Shown here piece by piece: positions 41,961-50,970 of a stretch of 64,000 bases of DNA. A program made the translations under genes and the position numbers. This DNA comes from Collimonas pratensis. Lineage in GTDB: Bacteria; Pseudomonadota; Gammaproteobacteria; Burkholderiales; Burkholderiaceae_D. Where the stretch lies: the NCBI RefSeq assembly GCF_001584185.1, contig NZ_CP013234.1, positions 5,518,001-5,582,000 of the forward strand, written 5' to 3'. Position 1 is the stretch's first letter. Each line of letters starts with the position of its first letter. Below the pieces are notes generated by a model. It saw only the letters and a program-made list of their open reading frames with translations, was not told where the DNA came from and did not search any database.

Positions 41961-42850
41961 TAGCCTGCTCCTGTTGGCATTTGTTGCAGCTGAGATTGCT
42001 GGTTCAGCTTTTGATAATCGTTATGGTCTAGCATGGCCCGCAGATCGGACCAGTTGGTATTGCCTTGGGCAAGGTCGGTCCAGGCGATGTCGAGTTTGGG
42101 GTGGCGCTTAAATGCGTCGCCGTAGCGTACGCTATGCAGGGCGTATTCAACCAATTCATGGTCTTCATTCAGTTTCAGGTGTTGTTTTGCATTGACGAGG
42201 GCGAGATCGGCTTCCCGCTGATAGCGGACAGCGTCCGTAGCAGAGACGCTGTCCTGCAGATCATGTATTTGCAGCAGGACGCGCGCGATCAGTTGGCTGT
42301 GGTCCAGGCTCAGCCATTGCTTGGCGCTGGGCCAGGCTGATTTGTGACCGCCCAATGGATCGATTTCCCGCCCCGGCCCTTCTACGCTCCACCAGTGCCG
42401 GCACCAGGTGAAGCGCCATTCGGTGATCGGTCCCAGCAAGGCTTCTTTTTGTGCCGGTGCAAACAGCGCCATCGCCAGCGAGAACACGCGCGGATCGTAG
42501 TAGCGCCAGAAGACCGTGTTGCCATCCGAGCCGGGACCGACCAGGAAGCGGGCGACATGGCGCGCCAGTGTATCGGCCTCGAGCGAGCTTTGCAGCCACG
42601 CGCAGACCACCGGAGGAGTGTCGCTATCGGTTTCTCGCAGCAGCACCGCGGTCACTTCATCTTGCTGTGTCGGCGATAGCGCGGCGACATCGATCAATCG
42701 CGGTGTCAATTCATCGGCGTTGGTCAGGGTGCCCGGCGTGCAGCGCAGCATCGGCAACGGCTCTGCAAACGTTTCATCATCGATGTTGGAGGCATCAATC
42801 AGCAAATAGCCGTTGCGGATGACTTCGCCTGGGGGTGGGATACTTTGCAT
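41960..42850 (-). CDS. DUF4123 T6SS adaptor/chaperone
   Basis: This 296-residue protein is of the DUF4123 type (GYLLIDASN near the N-terminus, VFWRYYDPRVF, ITEWRFTWCRHWW). DUF4123 proteins load effectors onto VgrG. I set the start at 42850 (MQSIPPPGEV), 28 bases after the vgrG stop; a longer frame would run backwards into vgrG and has an arginine-rich, non-homologous extension. It sits exactly between vgrG and the effector, as is typical. Confidence 0.82.
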   Translation of the reverse strand: MQSIPPPGEVIRNGYLLIDASNIDDETFAEPLPMLRCTPGTLTNADELTPRLIDVAALSPTQQDEVTAVLLRETDSDTPPVVCAWLQSSLEADTLARHVARFLVGPGSDGNTVFWRYYDPRVFSLAMALFAPAQKEALLGPITEWRFTWCRHWWSVEGPGREIDPLGGHKSAWPSAKQWLSLDHSQLIARVLLQIHDLQDSVSATDAVRYQREADLALVNAKQHLKLNEDHELVEYALHSVRYGDAFKRHPKLDIAWTDLAQGNTNWSDLRAMLDHNDYQKLNQQSQLQQMPTGAG

Positions 42851-42878
42851 TAGCGCATTTCGTAAGCAGATTGATCGA

Positions 42879-45362
42879 TCAAGCCAACGGCACGGAAGCG
42901 CCGCCGGACTGTGCGGCGCCCGCCGTTTGCGATGGGCAGAGCTTGGAGCCAGGGAATTGCGCAGGTTTGCTTTGCGGACCCATGGTCTGGTGGTTGGCGG
43001 CATGGACCTCGTGCGCGCCGCTGGTAAATCCGGTGATGCCGTCGCTGATCACGAATTCGCTGCCGCCGCCATTCAGGCGTATGCCTTTTTTCGCCTTGAG
43101 GTTGATCCAGTCCTGCGTGCTGATGATATCGACCACCTTCTGCGCCAGCAGTTCCATGCTGTCGTTTTGCGCCTGGATCTGCACCTTGCCGCTGGCGGCG
43201 ACCAGCTTGATGCCGAGCTTGTAAGCGAGGATGGAGACCTTTTCGGCCACGCTGACGAAGAACGATTTTCCCGCTGCCACGGACACGTGGCTGCCCGCCG
43301 TCAGCGCCGTATGTTCCGCGCTGGCGATATGGGTAGAGGCCCCCGAAGTGGCTTCGATGCCGCTCGGACTTGCCAGCACCAGATGCGGGTCTGACAGCTC
43401 GGGGAATTTATCTGCGCCGCCGCCACTGCCCTTGATCGCGTCATTCTGCAATTTGATGGCCTTGGCGACGTCGCTCTGGTCTGCGCCTTTGTCTTGCGCC
43501 TGGTGTTCTTGCGCCAGGTTAGCCAGGCTTTCCTGCGTGCTGCGGGCCTGGGTCAGGCGCGATACTGTCTCACCCATATCAGTGATATGGGCTGCTGCCT
43601 TCGGCCTTGCCTCGGTGGTGATCAACAATCCTTCCGCAGATCTCACTACGCCATGACCGTCAGTCCTCAGCTCAAACCCGTTTCCGCGCTCGTCCTGGCG
43701 CCCTGCGTTGTTTTCAATGCGCGTGATGCTGCCGAGAGAAATCTGGCTGTCCAGGTGATCGCTTCGGAGCTGTGTTTGTATGCTTTTTGCGGTATCGTCA
43801 AAAATCAGGTGTCCGCTTCTGCCGCCCGGTGCATTGCCGCCCTTCGGCGTCAATTCCCGGCTACGGATGCCGGACAGCGCGTTCTGCGAGGGCAACGCCC
43901 ACGATGGCATATTGTTCTGGCTGGTCACAGAGCCAGTAATGATTGGACGGTCGCAATTGCCATCCAGCCATTGGACAATTACCAGCTGGCCGCTGCGTGG
44001 AATGGCGACGATGCCCTGGTCAGCGCCGGCCCATCCACTGGCAACCCTGATCCATGCGGAACTGTCCTGGTCGTTCTTGCCGACGCGGTCCCAATGGAAT
44101 TGGACCTTCACGCGGCCAAAATTGTCGACGTGTATATTCTCGCCAGGAGGACCGACCACTGTGGCCGTCTGCAAACCGTAGATGCGAGTTTCTTCGCTGT
44201 TGTAGCCGCGCCCTGGGCGCCAGGGAATTTTCTTGCGGATGCAGGTCAACTGGTTCGAATAGGCTGGGGCGGCATCAGTATTTTGCAGGTAGTTATTGGT
44301 GGCGCTGTGTTCGACGCTGATGATCAGGAATTCGTGATCCTGCTCTCCACTCTGCTGATCGCTGTGTGGCGACCGGTCTTCAGAAAAGTGACCTGTCAAC
44401 CGGAAAGTCCGCCCGGGTTGCGCGTAACGGTTGTTGCCGGCGCCATCGAAAGTTTTTGCAATGGCTTCCTGCTCTTCCATTCTCACGCGACTGAGGCGAT
44501 CGCCATCCTGGCCGTTGGCGAAACCATAGGCGCCCCCATATTCGTACGATTCCACGGCCGGTACTGCCCCTTGCTTGTTGAGCGTAGGAACGCTGGCTTC
44601 TTGCGGACGGGGGTTCTTGAAGTCAAAACTTCTGATGGCAACCGTCGATATGGAAAACTGTCGCACCGGTGACCAGTCTGAAATCCCGTCTTCCTCGATC
44701 GCACCGGCGTGGCGCTGAAATGGAATTTCGGCCTTGCCGTCTATTGGTTCGGCATAGGTAGAGTCATCCGACAGCTTTAATGTGTGGCCTTTAGCTGTAT
44801 GTTCAAAGTGATAATGCCAGCCCAGATTTTCCCAGCGCCGATGGACAAAATTACTGTCGCTTTCGTCGAACTGAAATATTTCTGTAACGACCGCGTCGAC
44901 ATGATGCAGCTTGCAATCCCATGCGGCATACGCGCCGTAATCGGCAAACACGTGGGCGCTTAAATCCTGCTGAGACAATTGATGGAATATGTAATTGTCC
45001 TTGCGGGATTTCAGATACGTCAGCCACGGTACCAGATGGGCCTCGTAAAAGGCGAAGCTACCGTCGGTGCGCTTGAAGCGAAAGCTCTCGACGTAGCCGG
45101 TGAAGAATCGCGTACTGCCGTCTCCCCGTACCAGTTCAACGCAAAGCAATTTCCCCATCATCGATTTCAGGGGAATGTTTGCGTCGTCGCTTAATAGCTC
45201 AACGGTATAGGAGAAATCGCGACTCAGGGCCTCGCTTGCATCCAGCCGATTGACTAACAACTCGGCTTTCGGAGCGTCGTTATTCGCAAATGACAGGCGC
45301 AAAATTCGGTTGTGCTGGCGATTCTGGGCCAAGCTTCGCAGCGTTTTAATGGCTTCAGCCAT
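42879..45362 (-). CDS. vgrG: VgrG spike protein of T6SS, cluster 1
   Basis: This 827-residue VgrG has an N-terminal gp27-like hub (about 15-330), an OB-fold/gp5 section with VKVQFHWDR, the Vgr segment (GIRSRELTPKGGN), and a DUF2345 C-terminal beta-helix region ending near 790. I placed the start at 45362, where aaaggatc is a proper ribosome site; a longer frame to 45416 has no such site. It is clearly paralogous to the VgrG at 59878-62595 but lacks its extended tail. It leads the cluster vgrG-DUF4123-effector-immunity-PAAR. Confidence 0.92.
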   Translation of the reverse strand: MAEAIKTLRSLAQNRQHNRILRLSFANNDAPKAELLVNRLDASEALSRDFSYTVELLSDDANIPLKSMMGKLLCVELVRGDGSTRFFTGYVESFRFKRTDGSFAFYEAHLVPWLTYLKSRKDNYIFHQLSQQDLSAHVFADYGAYAAWDCKLHHVDAVVTEIFQFDESDSNFVHRRWENLGWHYHFEHTAKGHTLKLSDDSTYAEPIDGKAEIPFQRHAGAIEEDGISDWSPVRQFSISTVAIRSFDFKNPRPQEASVPTLNKQGAVPAVESYEYGGAYGFANGQDGDRLSRVRMEEQEAIAKTFDGAGNNRYAQPGRTFRLTGHFSEDRSPHSDQQSGEQDHEFLIISVEHSATNNYLQNTDAAPAYSNQLTCIRKKIPWRPGRGYNSEETRIYGLQTATVVGPPGENIHVDNFGRVKVQFHWDRVGKNDQDSSAWIRVASGWAGADQGIVAIPRSGQLVIVQWLDGNCDRPIITGSVTSQNNMPSWALPSQNALSGIRSRELTPKGGNAPGGRSGHLIFDDTAKSIQTQLRSDHLDSQISLGSITRIENNAGRQDERGNGFELRTDGHGVVRSAEGLLITTEARPKAAAHITDMGETVSRLTQARSTQESLANLAQEHQAQDKGADQSDVAKAIKLQNDAIKGSGGGADKFPELSDPHLVLASPSGIEATSGASTHIASAEHTALTAGSHVSVAAGKSFFVSVAEKVSILAYKLGIKLVAASGKVQIQAQNDSMELLAQKVVDIISTQDWINLKAKKGIRLNGGGSEFVISDGITGFTSGAHEVHAANHQTMGPQSKPAQFPGSKLCPSQTAGAAQSGGASVPLA

Positions 45363-45489
45363 GCAGATCCTTTGTACACGATATTGCCATATAACAAAAC
45401 AGTGTAAGTTTAACAAATAATGCGGAGGAGCAGCCGATAGATCGCAGTGATAGCGCAGGGCGGTACCGCACAGTCAAAATGATTCCGGC

Positions 45490-45525
45490 AAAAAAAGAGC
45501 CGTAGCGCCGAAACGCCACAGCTCT
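45490..45525 (-). terminator. Rho-independent terminator after hcp
   Basis: On the minus strand the stem agctgtggcg / cgctacggct (with G-U pairs) is followed by ctttttttg. It lies just after the hcp stop, so hcp is a separate unit from vgrG, which must have its own promoter in 45363-45489. Confidence 0.8.
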
Positions 45526-45543
45526 TCTTATCGGTACGGCGAA

Positions 45544-46035
45544 TTACACGACCTTGTTGGTCGACAAATCCCATCCGCCAGAGGTATTGCCACCTGAGCC
45601 ACCACCGATTTTCTGCTGCACGTATTTCCATTTGACCTGGGAGTATTTCAAGCTAACGCTTTCGCTCAGTACACTACCTTCTGTCACCGACGGCGTCACA
45701 TCGGAGATCAGCAGGTTGGTCAGTTCGATTGTGAAATATTTGATGCGGTCACCCTTACCATCAGCGCGTAAAAATTCAAACGTAGCTTTAGGAATGGTCT
45801 TGCCCGATGAACAGTTTTGCAGCAGCAGCGGTGTCGCCAAATCCGCAATCTTAGTAATCACAATGTCCTTGTGCTCGCAGCGCTCGGCTGTGTGGCCGCC
45901 GCCGGTGGATGCGGTTGCCGACTTTGGTTGCAGCACTTCCCACTGCACCGATTTGCACTCGATCCAGTCTTTGTGCGCGCTGTCCGTGGACTCGCCCTTG
46001 ATACCGTCAATTTGCAGATAAACGTCAATTGCCAT
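45544..46035 (-). CDS. hcp: Hcp tube protein of T6SS
   Basis: This 163-residue Hcp-family protein stacks into the inner tube. It has the typical start MAIDVYLQIDGIKGES, the HKDIVITKIADLATP strand, and SESVSLKYSQVKWKY near the C-terminus. A ribosome site (agaggc) precedes the ATG. It lies at the head of the T6SS cluster with a terminator after it. No sheath, baseplate or ClpV genes are in the window, so this is an auxiliary hcp-vgrG cluster. The long upstream region 46036-46407 has a 7-base inverted repeat (atcttgc/gcaagat, 46217-46239) and no gene. Confidence 0.9.
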   Translation of the reverse strand: MAIDVYLQIDGIKGESTDSAHKDWIECKSVQWEVLQPKSATASTGGGHTAERCEHKDIVITKIADLATPLLLQNCSSGKTIPKATFEFLRADGKGDRIKYFTIELTNLLISDVTPSVTEGSVLSESVSLKYSQVKWKYVQQKIGGGSGGNTSGGWDLSTNKVV

Positions 46036-46407
46036 AGTGATGCCTCTAATGAAATAAGAAAAATCGCTGGGAACACCGCAGTCAAGTGGATAAGAAACCT
46101 GAGAGACTGGGATGCACTTTATTTAAAGTGGTACGCACCCTACACGATTGAACATTGGTGCGTAACTATCAAAACTGTCAGGTGTTGCCAGTGGAAAACG
46201 TCGCTATCAAACGGCAATCTTGCAAGGCGGAAGCAAGATGTCTAGCGACTCTATCACTAGAGAAGGTAGCAAGTATCTTGATGAGAAAAGATTAACGTTC
46301 TTTCACATTTTATGTTGTTTCACGGCAACAAATCTTTAGTATGTACGTGCTCGTGTCATTTCCGCTACCTAGCTATAATTCCCAGATCAATAGAAAAATA
46401 TGCCGTT

Positions 46408-46572
46408 ATGACATTGGATAAGATTGCCCTAGCTTGCCAGCATTGCAGTCAACTTGTTATACAACTGGCCACCGCGGCACGTCCGATTCAGGAGCAAAGG
46501 CTAACTTGCCTCTCATGCAGACGATCAAGCATGCTGGCAAAGCTGAAAACTGACGACGGCAATACGTTTTAG
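46408..46572 (+). CDS. Small zinc-ribbon-like protein
   Basis: This 54-residue frame has two CxxC pairs (ACQHCSQ near residue 10 and TCLSCRR near 34), suggesting a single zinc-binding unit. The ribosome site is weak. It lies upstream of the regulator at 46807 in the same direction, divergent from hcp. It may be a genuine small DNA- or protein-binding factor. The remaining gap 46573-46806 has no convincing gene. Confidence 0.45.
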   Translation: MTLDKIALACQHCSQLVIQLATAARPIQEQRLTCLSCRRSSMLAKLKTDDGNTF

Positions 46573-46740
46573 TTATACATACGCGAAATCTCTTCGGGAG
46601 TGCGCAGACCACCCCGTGCAAAACACACGGCGCCCGTTTGACACTTCCTTCCGCAGGTACTGTTCTCTCTACCTCTAGTACTCCACTGCTCGCAACAAGC
46701 TAGTGTGCATCCATCAGTCGCTACATAGACATGTAACATT

Positions 46741-46769
46741 GCAAATAATTGCCGCGTAACAATTATTGC
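46741..46769. promoter_or_regulatory. Inverted repeat upstream of the 46807 regulator gene
   Basis: Arms gcaaataattg and caattattgc (one extra base in the left arm) flank ccgcgtaa, about 38 bases before the start codon. It is a plausible operator for autoregulation. Confidence 0.45.
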
Positions 46770-46806
46770 CTGCATGTTAATGGTAATATGATTTTAAGAC
46801 AACAAA

Positions 46807-47139
46807 ATGAGTTACTTCAAAATGAACACTACTCCTACCTCAGCTGAACCACACAGCGACAAGCTCACCGAGTTGGCGACCTACGATCCAAATCATTTGC
46901 TGGATTCTTTGATCGAAAAATTGCAATTAAAAAATGATGCGGCGCTGTCACGTGCACTTGAAGTGGCGCCGCCGGTCATCAGCAAGATCCGCCATCGCCG
47001 CTTGCCAGTTGGAGCATCGCTGCTAATCCGCATGCACGAGATCAGCGATCTCACGATCGGAGAATTGCGCGGATTGATGGGGGATCGTCGAGGCAAATTT
47101 CGTATCAGCGACAAACATTTCAAACCAAAGAATGCCTGA
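46807..47139 (+). CDS. Helix-turn-helix regulator conserved in beta-proteobacteria
   Basis: This 110-residue protein has a central segment LKNDAALSRALEVAPPVISKIRHRRLPVGASLLIRMHEISDLTIGELRGLMG that reads as a Cro/C1-like DNA-binding domain with atypical turn. I recall near-identical small regulators across Oxalobacteraceae and Burkholderiaceae, so it is more core-like than the island genes. The start may be at 46807 or the ATG at 46822. An inverted repeat lies upstream. Its target genes are unknown. Confidence 0.7.
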   Translation: MSYFKMNTTPTSAEPHSDKLTELATYDPNHLLDSLIEKLQLKNDAALSRALEVAPPVISKIRHRRLPVGASLLIRMHEISDLTIGELRGLMGDRRGKFRISDKHFKPKNA

Positions 47140-47259
47140 AGCTCATAACTAAAATTTTTCGGCCTGCCGATATTTAGGTGTGAACCTATCAATGGTAAGC
47201 CGGGAAGCTAGTCCACGCATGAATAAAAAATTTTCTCGCCGCCCCAGTGGTTATAACTG

Positions 47260-47331
47260 TGGCTAGAGACCGAAACGGTGCCCATAATTGATCTCGGCAC
47301 TCACAAGTGCATTCAGCCCGATCACCCTTAG
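47260..47331 (+). pseudogene. Fragment of a second tniQ (3' end)
   Basis: Bases 47260-47315 match the tniQ 3' region 34760-34815 at 49 of 56 positions by hand count, in the same reading frame. The fragment reads WLETETVPIIDLGTHKCI against WIETEAVQIIDLGTHMCI in the intact protein, and ends in its own TAG at 47329-47331. Nothing of the rest of tniQ is visible upstream. It is a relic of a related but distinct Tn7-like element, lying 9 bases before the DUF262 gene. Confidence 0.8.
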
Positions 47332-47340
47332 AGGAGTCTT

Positions 47341-48420
47341 ATGCCTACAGAAGAGATGCTTGCCAAACTGGAAATTCAGATTACGGAGGAGAAGAAAACC
47401 GTCGATTTCGATACGCGAGAATTCACGATCGAATTTCTAGTACAGAAATACACGAACAAGCTCGACATTGACGAGAACGACATTTTCGTTCCGGAGTACC
47501 AGCGCGAGTTCGTTTGGGACAACGAACGTCAATCGAAGCTAATTGAGTCAATCACGCTAGGTTTGCCTATTCCAATCATCTTTCTTGCCGAAGATCAGAA
47601 TGGACGGCTCGAGATAGTTGATGGTTCACAGCGTATCAGAACGCTTGCCGCATTTGTCAATGGTGACCTGATGCTCGAAGGACTAGAAAAGCTCACGGAG
47701 ATGAACGGCATCAAATTCGATGACCTACCGGCATCGCGCAAGCGCAAGATCAATAATACAGCTATCCGGATGATTGTCTTGTCCGATGCCGCGACCGAAG
47801 AGGTTCGCAACGATCTTTTCGAACGCATCAACCGTGGCAGCGACCTTCTTCGAAATATGGAGAAGCGGAAGGGCATCTATCACGGTCCATTTAACGATTT
47901 TATTTACAAAGTTTGCGCGAAAAATCCTCTTCTTGCTCGCCTGACACCTTTGGCAAAGTCGGTCCGGAACCGCCAGGAGCACGAGGAGTTGGTTCTGAGA
48001 TTTTTTGCGTTCATGGACCAGTATCCGAATTTCGCCCAGCATCACCGCGGAGTTGGCTCCGCCTTGGATGAATATATGAAGAGCACCAACGAAACTTTCA
48101 GCAACGGGCAGGCGGAAGAAAAATTGGCGCGTTTCGAGTCCATGTTGAGCTATGTGGAAAAGTCTTTCAGGTATGGCTTCTCACGTGGGAAGGACAAGTA
48201 TGTCTCCCGAACACTCTTTGAGGCAATCTCGGTCGGCGTAGCCCTCGCCTTGCAGACGAAGCCAGATCTGGCGGCGAAGGATATTGATACCGCTAAGTGG
48301 ATGCAGGACAGGGATTTTTACACATTGGTTTCCGGCGAACGACAAACACACAACAGTCGCAAGATCGTTGCTCGGATCGAATATGTTCGGGATCGACTTC
48401 TTTCAGAGCGAGCTCCATGA
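47341..48420 (+). CDS. DUF262-family protein (ParB/Srx-like nuclease superfamily)
   Basis: This 359-residue protein has the DUF262 hallmark PEYQREFVWDNERQSKLIESI (51-71) and the nucleotide-binding/catalytic motif IVDGSQRIRTL (D94-G-S-Q-R98). Many defence proteins (for example GmrSD type IV restriction) carry this domain as NTP-dependent module. Here the domain is nearly alone, without the DUF1524 HNH partner. The ribosome site (agagga) directly follows the tniQ remnant stop. The gene overlaps the HEPN gene by ATGA, so the two form a pair, probably a defence or toxin-antitoxin-like unit. Confidence 0.8.
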   Translation: MPTEEMLAKLEIQITEEKKTVDFDTREFTIEFLVQKYTNKLDIDENDIFVPEYQREFVWDNERQSKLIESITLGLPIPIIFLAEDQNGRLEIVDGSQRIRTLAAFVNGDLMLEGLEKLTEMNGIKFDDLPASRKRKINNTAIRMIVLSDAATEEVRNDLFERINRGSDLLRNMEKRKGIYHGPFNDFIYKVCAKNPLLARLTPLAKSVRNRQEHEELVLRFFAFMDQYPNFAQHHRGVGSALDEYMKSTNETFSNGQAEEKLARFESMLSYVEKSFRYGFSRGKDKYVSRTLFEAISVGVALALQTKPDLAAKDIDTAKWMQDRDFYTLVSGERQTHNSRKIVARIEYVRDRLLSERAP

Positions 48421-49055
48421 ATCACTTCCAAAGTGAACTCGATGAAAAAAAAGCTGAAGCGGAACAGATGCTGCAGATAATCTCGGAGGTTTCTAAATCC
48501 GATGGTGCAATTATTAAGACAGCTATTTTAAAGTCTGCATTTGTCCTGCTTCTTTACAACATGATTGAATCGACCGCCTTTCTCGTCTTTGAACGTGTTC
48601 ACGAGAAGGTGGCCGTTGAACATTACACTCAGCTTGGAACAGAGATGCGAAAGGTGTGGGTCGATTTTTTCTTTTCGTCCCACCCTGCAGACGCGCACCA
48701 TGAGCACCTCGAAAAGACGTTGCAACAGAAGTTACAGTTTCCGCTGCTCGAGAATTTCATGAATAGAATCAAGCTATTTTCCGGAAACCTTGATGCACGA
48801 AAGATCGATGATCTGTTATTTAAGTATGGAATTGGCGCACTAAAAACCCCGGATCGTGCAAAATTGGTGATCGTTAAGAATCGGCGTAACGCAGTCGCAC
48901 ATGGAGAGGAGATGTTCAAGGAGGCGTGTAGGGATTTAAGCGATAGTGATCTGGAAGATCTTAAGAACGCCACTTTCAGTGCGATGGAAGATCTGATCGA
49001 ACAGGCTGGGACTTACCTGAACGAGAAGAAATACTTGGCCGCAGTTCTCGCTTAG
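48417..49055 (+). CDS. HEPN-domain protein (MAE_28990/MAE_18760-like)
   Basis: This 212-residue helical protein has the HEPN ribonuclease motif R157-N158-A-V-A-H162 in NRRNAVAHGEE (Rx4H). The N-terminal half (LLLYNMIESTAFLVFERVHE) is the conserved helix of MAE_28990-type HEPN proteins. The start at 48417 is on the ATGA overlap with the DUF262 stop; the longer frame is inside that gene. HEPN proteins with this motif cut RNA when activated. DUF262 would be the sensor or control partner. That pairing logic is inference. Confidence 0.78.
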   Translation: MNHFQSELDEKKAEAEQMLQIISEVSKSDGAIIKTAILKSAFVLLLYNMIESTAFLVFERVHEKVAVEHYTQLGTEMRKVWVDFFFSSHPADAHHEHLEKTLQQKLQFPLLENFMNRIKLFSGNLDARKIDDLLFKYGIGALKTPDRAKLVIVKNRRNAVAHGEEMFKEACRDLSDSDLEDLKNATFSAMEDLIEQAGTYLNEKKYLAAVLA

Positions 49056-49880
49056 GTTAATAGAAGAGACGGTCGGGATAGCGGCGGGCGATATCGGCGA
49101 AGATGGTGATGGATTACGCGGCAACAACGAGCATTTCAAATTGTCTGTGCCAATAGCGGTGAATCGCAGCAGGGCACAGCAACTGGCCGCGACCAAAAAC
49201 AGGTGGCTCAATCCAGTGCAACTGAGAACGCAATTGATTTCGCGATTGAACTGGTCCGTTATTCTTCAACGGCTCAGTCAATTCATTAAACTTTCTCTAG
49301 AAGATTTAACACCAGGCTCCTTGTCGATCGCGATGGATGCCATCTGCTCGCATCTGCGCAACGCAGGTCGTTTGGCAAAAGAATTAATACTGGCTGGCCC
49401 AATTCGATGTGTGGACGGGCCGCTTCGAGGGCAGTGAATGTCTTTCCGCTATCATCTGTACATGCGAATGTCTGCTGACAGGAACATTCTCGAATGGTAA
49501 ATGGTGGCCGAGTCCTGCCGGCACAATTGAACCCATCATCCGCATCTTCCGCCGGCCACCCTGCATGGTCAATGCCAGTAATTGGAGTTCGAGCAGTCAA
49601 CATTGACCGGCGCAAATGGTCAACATTACAGGTATACGCGGTCTGCACTTAGGCGAGTGAGCCGTGGCTGAAAACTGACGTCGAGCCACCGGAATTCTCT
49701 ACAATAACGAGATAAACAGAAAATCTCATTTTCTGTGGCGAAATCTAAAGAAATCTCATCTTCTGCGACAAATGATCCCAATATGTATGGCACACCCACT
49801 TGTAACTTATTGATTTCCCCTGTTTTCAGGGTCACCTTCCATGGCACCTTACGGCGTTGCCAGAAAAGAAAGAAAACCCC
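49056..49880. other. Non-coding stretch with transposon debris, island boundary
   Basis: About 825 bases without an intact gene. Frames of 98-120 codons on either strand look like out-of-frame remnants. A segment around 49590-49640 (protein-like VNIDRRKWSTLQV) and the terminal-type repeats at 49719-49770 suggest the leftovers of an IS21-family element. Right of 49880 the base composition becomes clearly GC-rich and the genes core-like, so the island edge is here. Confidence 0.5.
49719..49770 (-). mobile_element. Probable right end of an IS21-type insertion sequence (remnant)
   Basis: Two related direct repeats aaatctcattttctgtggc and aaatctcatcttctgcgac lie 31 bases apart and end in ...gcgaca at about 49770. 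Reverse-complemented, this gives an end starting TGTCGCAGAAGATGAGATTT with an inner copy. Tandem internal copies of the terminus are typical of IS21 family ends. No complete istA/istB is present. Confidence 0.45.
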
Positions 49881-50948
49881 ATGAACCCACTCGAAGCCCA
49901 GCTCAGCTATGCCTTCGGCGACACGCTGCCCGCCAGCGGCGCCACCCTGGAAGTGGCGCCCGGCGTACGCTGGCTGCGCATGGGTTTGCCGTTCGCCCTG
50001 GATCACATTAACCTGTGGCTGCTGGAAGACAGCGTCGAAACCGATGAGGGCATCCGCCAAGGCTGGACCATCATCGATTGCGGGATTTCAAACGACGCCA
50101 CACGCGCTGCCTGGGAAGAGATTTTTATCAAAGAATTGCGCGGCCTGCCGGTGCTGCGGGTACTGGCGACCCATTGCCATCCTGACCACGTCGGCCTGGC
50201 CGACTGGCTCTGCACACGCTGGCAAGCGCCCTTGTGGATGAGCGGCGGCGAATATTTTTCGGCACGCATCATGTCCGCCGCCCTGCCCGGCGCCGACGGC
50301 AGCGCCGCCTTGCCGCATTTCCAGCGGCATGGCATGCGCGATCCCGAAGTAATCGCCAAGGTATCCCAGCGCAAATCCTATTATCCGTCCATGGTGCCGT
50401 CGGTGCCGCAGGCCTACCACCGCCTGGCCGATGGCCAAAGCGTGCGCATCGGCCAGCATCACTGGCAGATCATCACCGGCTTCGGCCACGCGCCGGAGCA
50501 TGTGGCGCTGTATTGCGGCGACCTGGAATTGCTGGTTTCCGGCGACATGGTGCTGCCGCGGATTTCCACTAATGTCTCGGTATTTGCCATCGAACCGGAA
50601 TCCAATCCGGTCCAGCAATACATGGATTCGCTGGAAAAATACCGCGCCCTGCCCACCGAAACGCTGGTGCTGCCGTCCCACGGCAAGCCGTTTCGCGGCC
50701 TGCAGATCCGCATCGACCAGTTGCAACAACACCATAGGGAAAGACTTGTAGAGGTAGTGAGTGCTTGCACGACGGCGCCGCAATCAGCCAGCGACATCGT
50801 CCCCATCATGTTCCGCCGCCCGCTCGACGCCCACCAGATGACCTTCGCGCTAGGCGAGGCCTTGGCACATCTGCACAAGCTGTGGTTCGATGGTGTGCTG
50901 AAACGGCGGCTGGATGCGGACCAGGTTTACCGCTTCAGCGCGGTCTGA
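49881..50948 (+). CDS. MBL-fold metallohydrolase
   Basis: This 355-residue protein has a metallo-beta-lactamase fold (HCHPDH in LATHCHPDHVGLADWL, GHAPEHVALY and LVLPSHGKPF supplying further ligands) and a C-terminal helical domain of about 90 residues. This layout is that of glyoxalase II-like/LACTB2-type hydrolases. I put the start at 49881 (gaaagaaaacccc in front), 8 codons inside the longest frame. GC-rich coding marks it as host core. The substrate is not determined. Confidence 0.82.
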   Translation: MNPLEAQLSYAFGDTLPASGATLEVAPGVRWLRMGLPFALDHINLWLLEDSVETDEGIRQGWTIIDCGISNDATRAAWEEIFIKELRGLPVLRVLATHCHPDHVGLADWLCTRWQAPLWMSGGEYFSARIMSAALPGADGSAALPHFQRHGMRDPEVIAKVSQRKSYYPSMVPSVPQAYHRLADGQSVRIGQHHWQIITGFGHAPEHVALYCGDLELLVSGDMVLPRISTNVSVFAIEPESNPVQQYMDSLEKYRALPTETLVLPSHGKPFRGLQIRIDQLQQHHRERLVEVVSACTTAPQSASDIVPIMFRRPLDAHQMTFALGEALAHLHKLWFDGVLKRRLDADQVYRFSAV

Positions 50949-50970
50949 CAGGAGCAGCGGCCAGGACGCG

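Noticed and set aside
43494..44672. 392-codon plus-strand open frame opposite vgrG
   Set aside because: It is antisense to an undoubted vgrG and without recognisable domains, a third-position GC artefact.
46569..46775. 68-codon minus-strand frame upstream of the regulator
   Set aside because: Cysteine-rich but without start signals, and it overlaps the probable operator and promoter of the 46807 gene.
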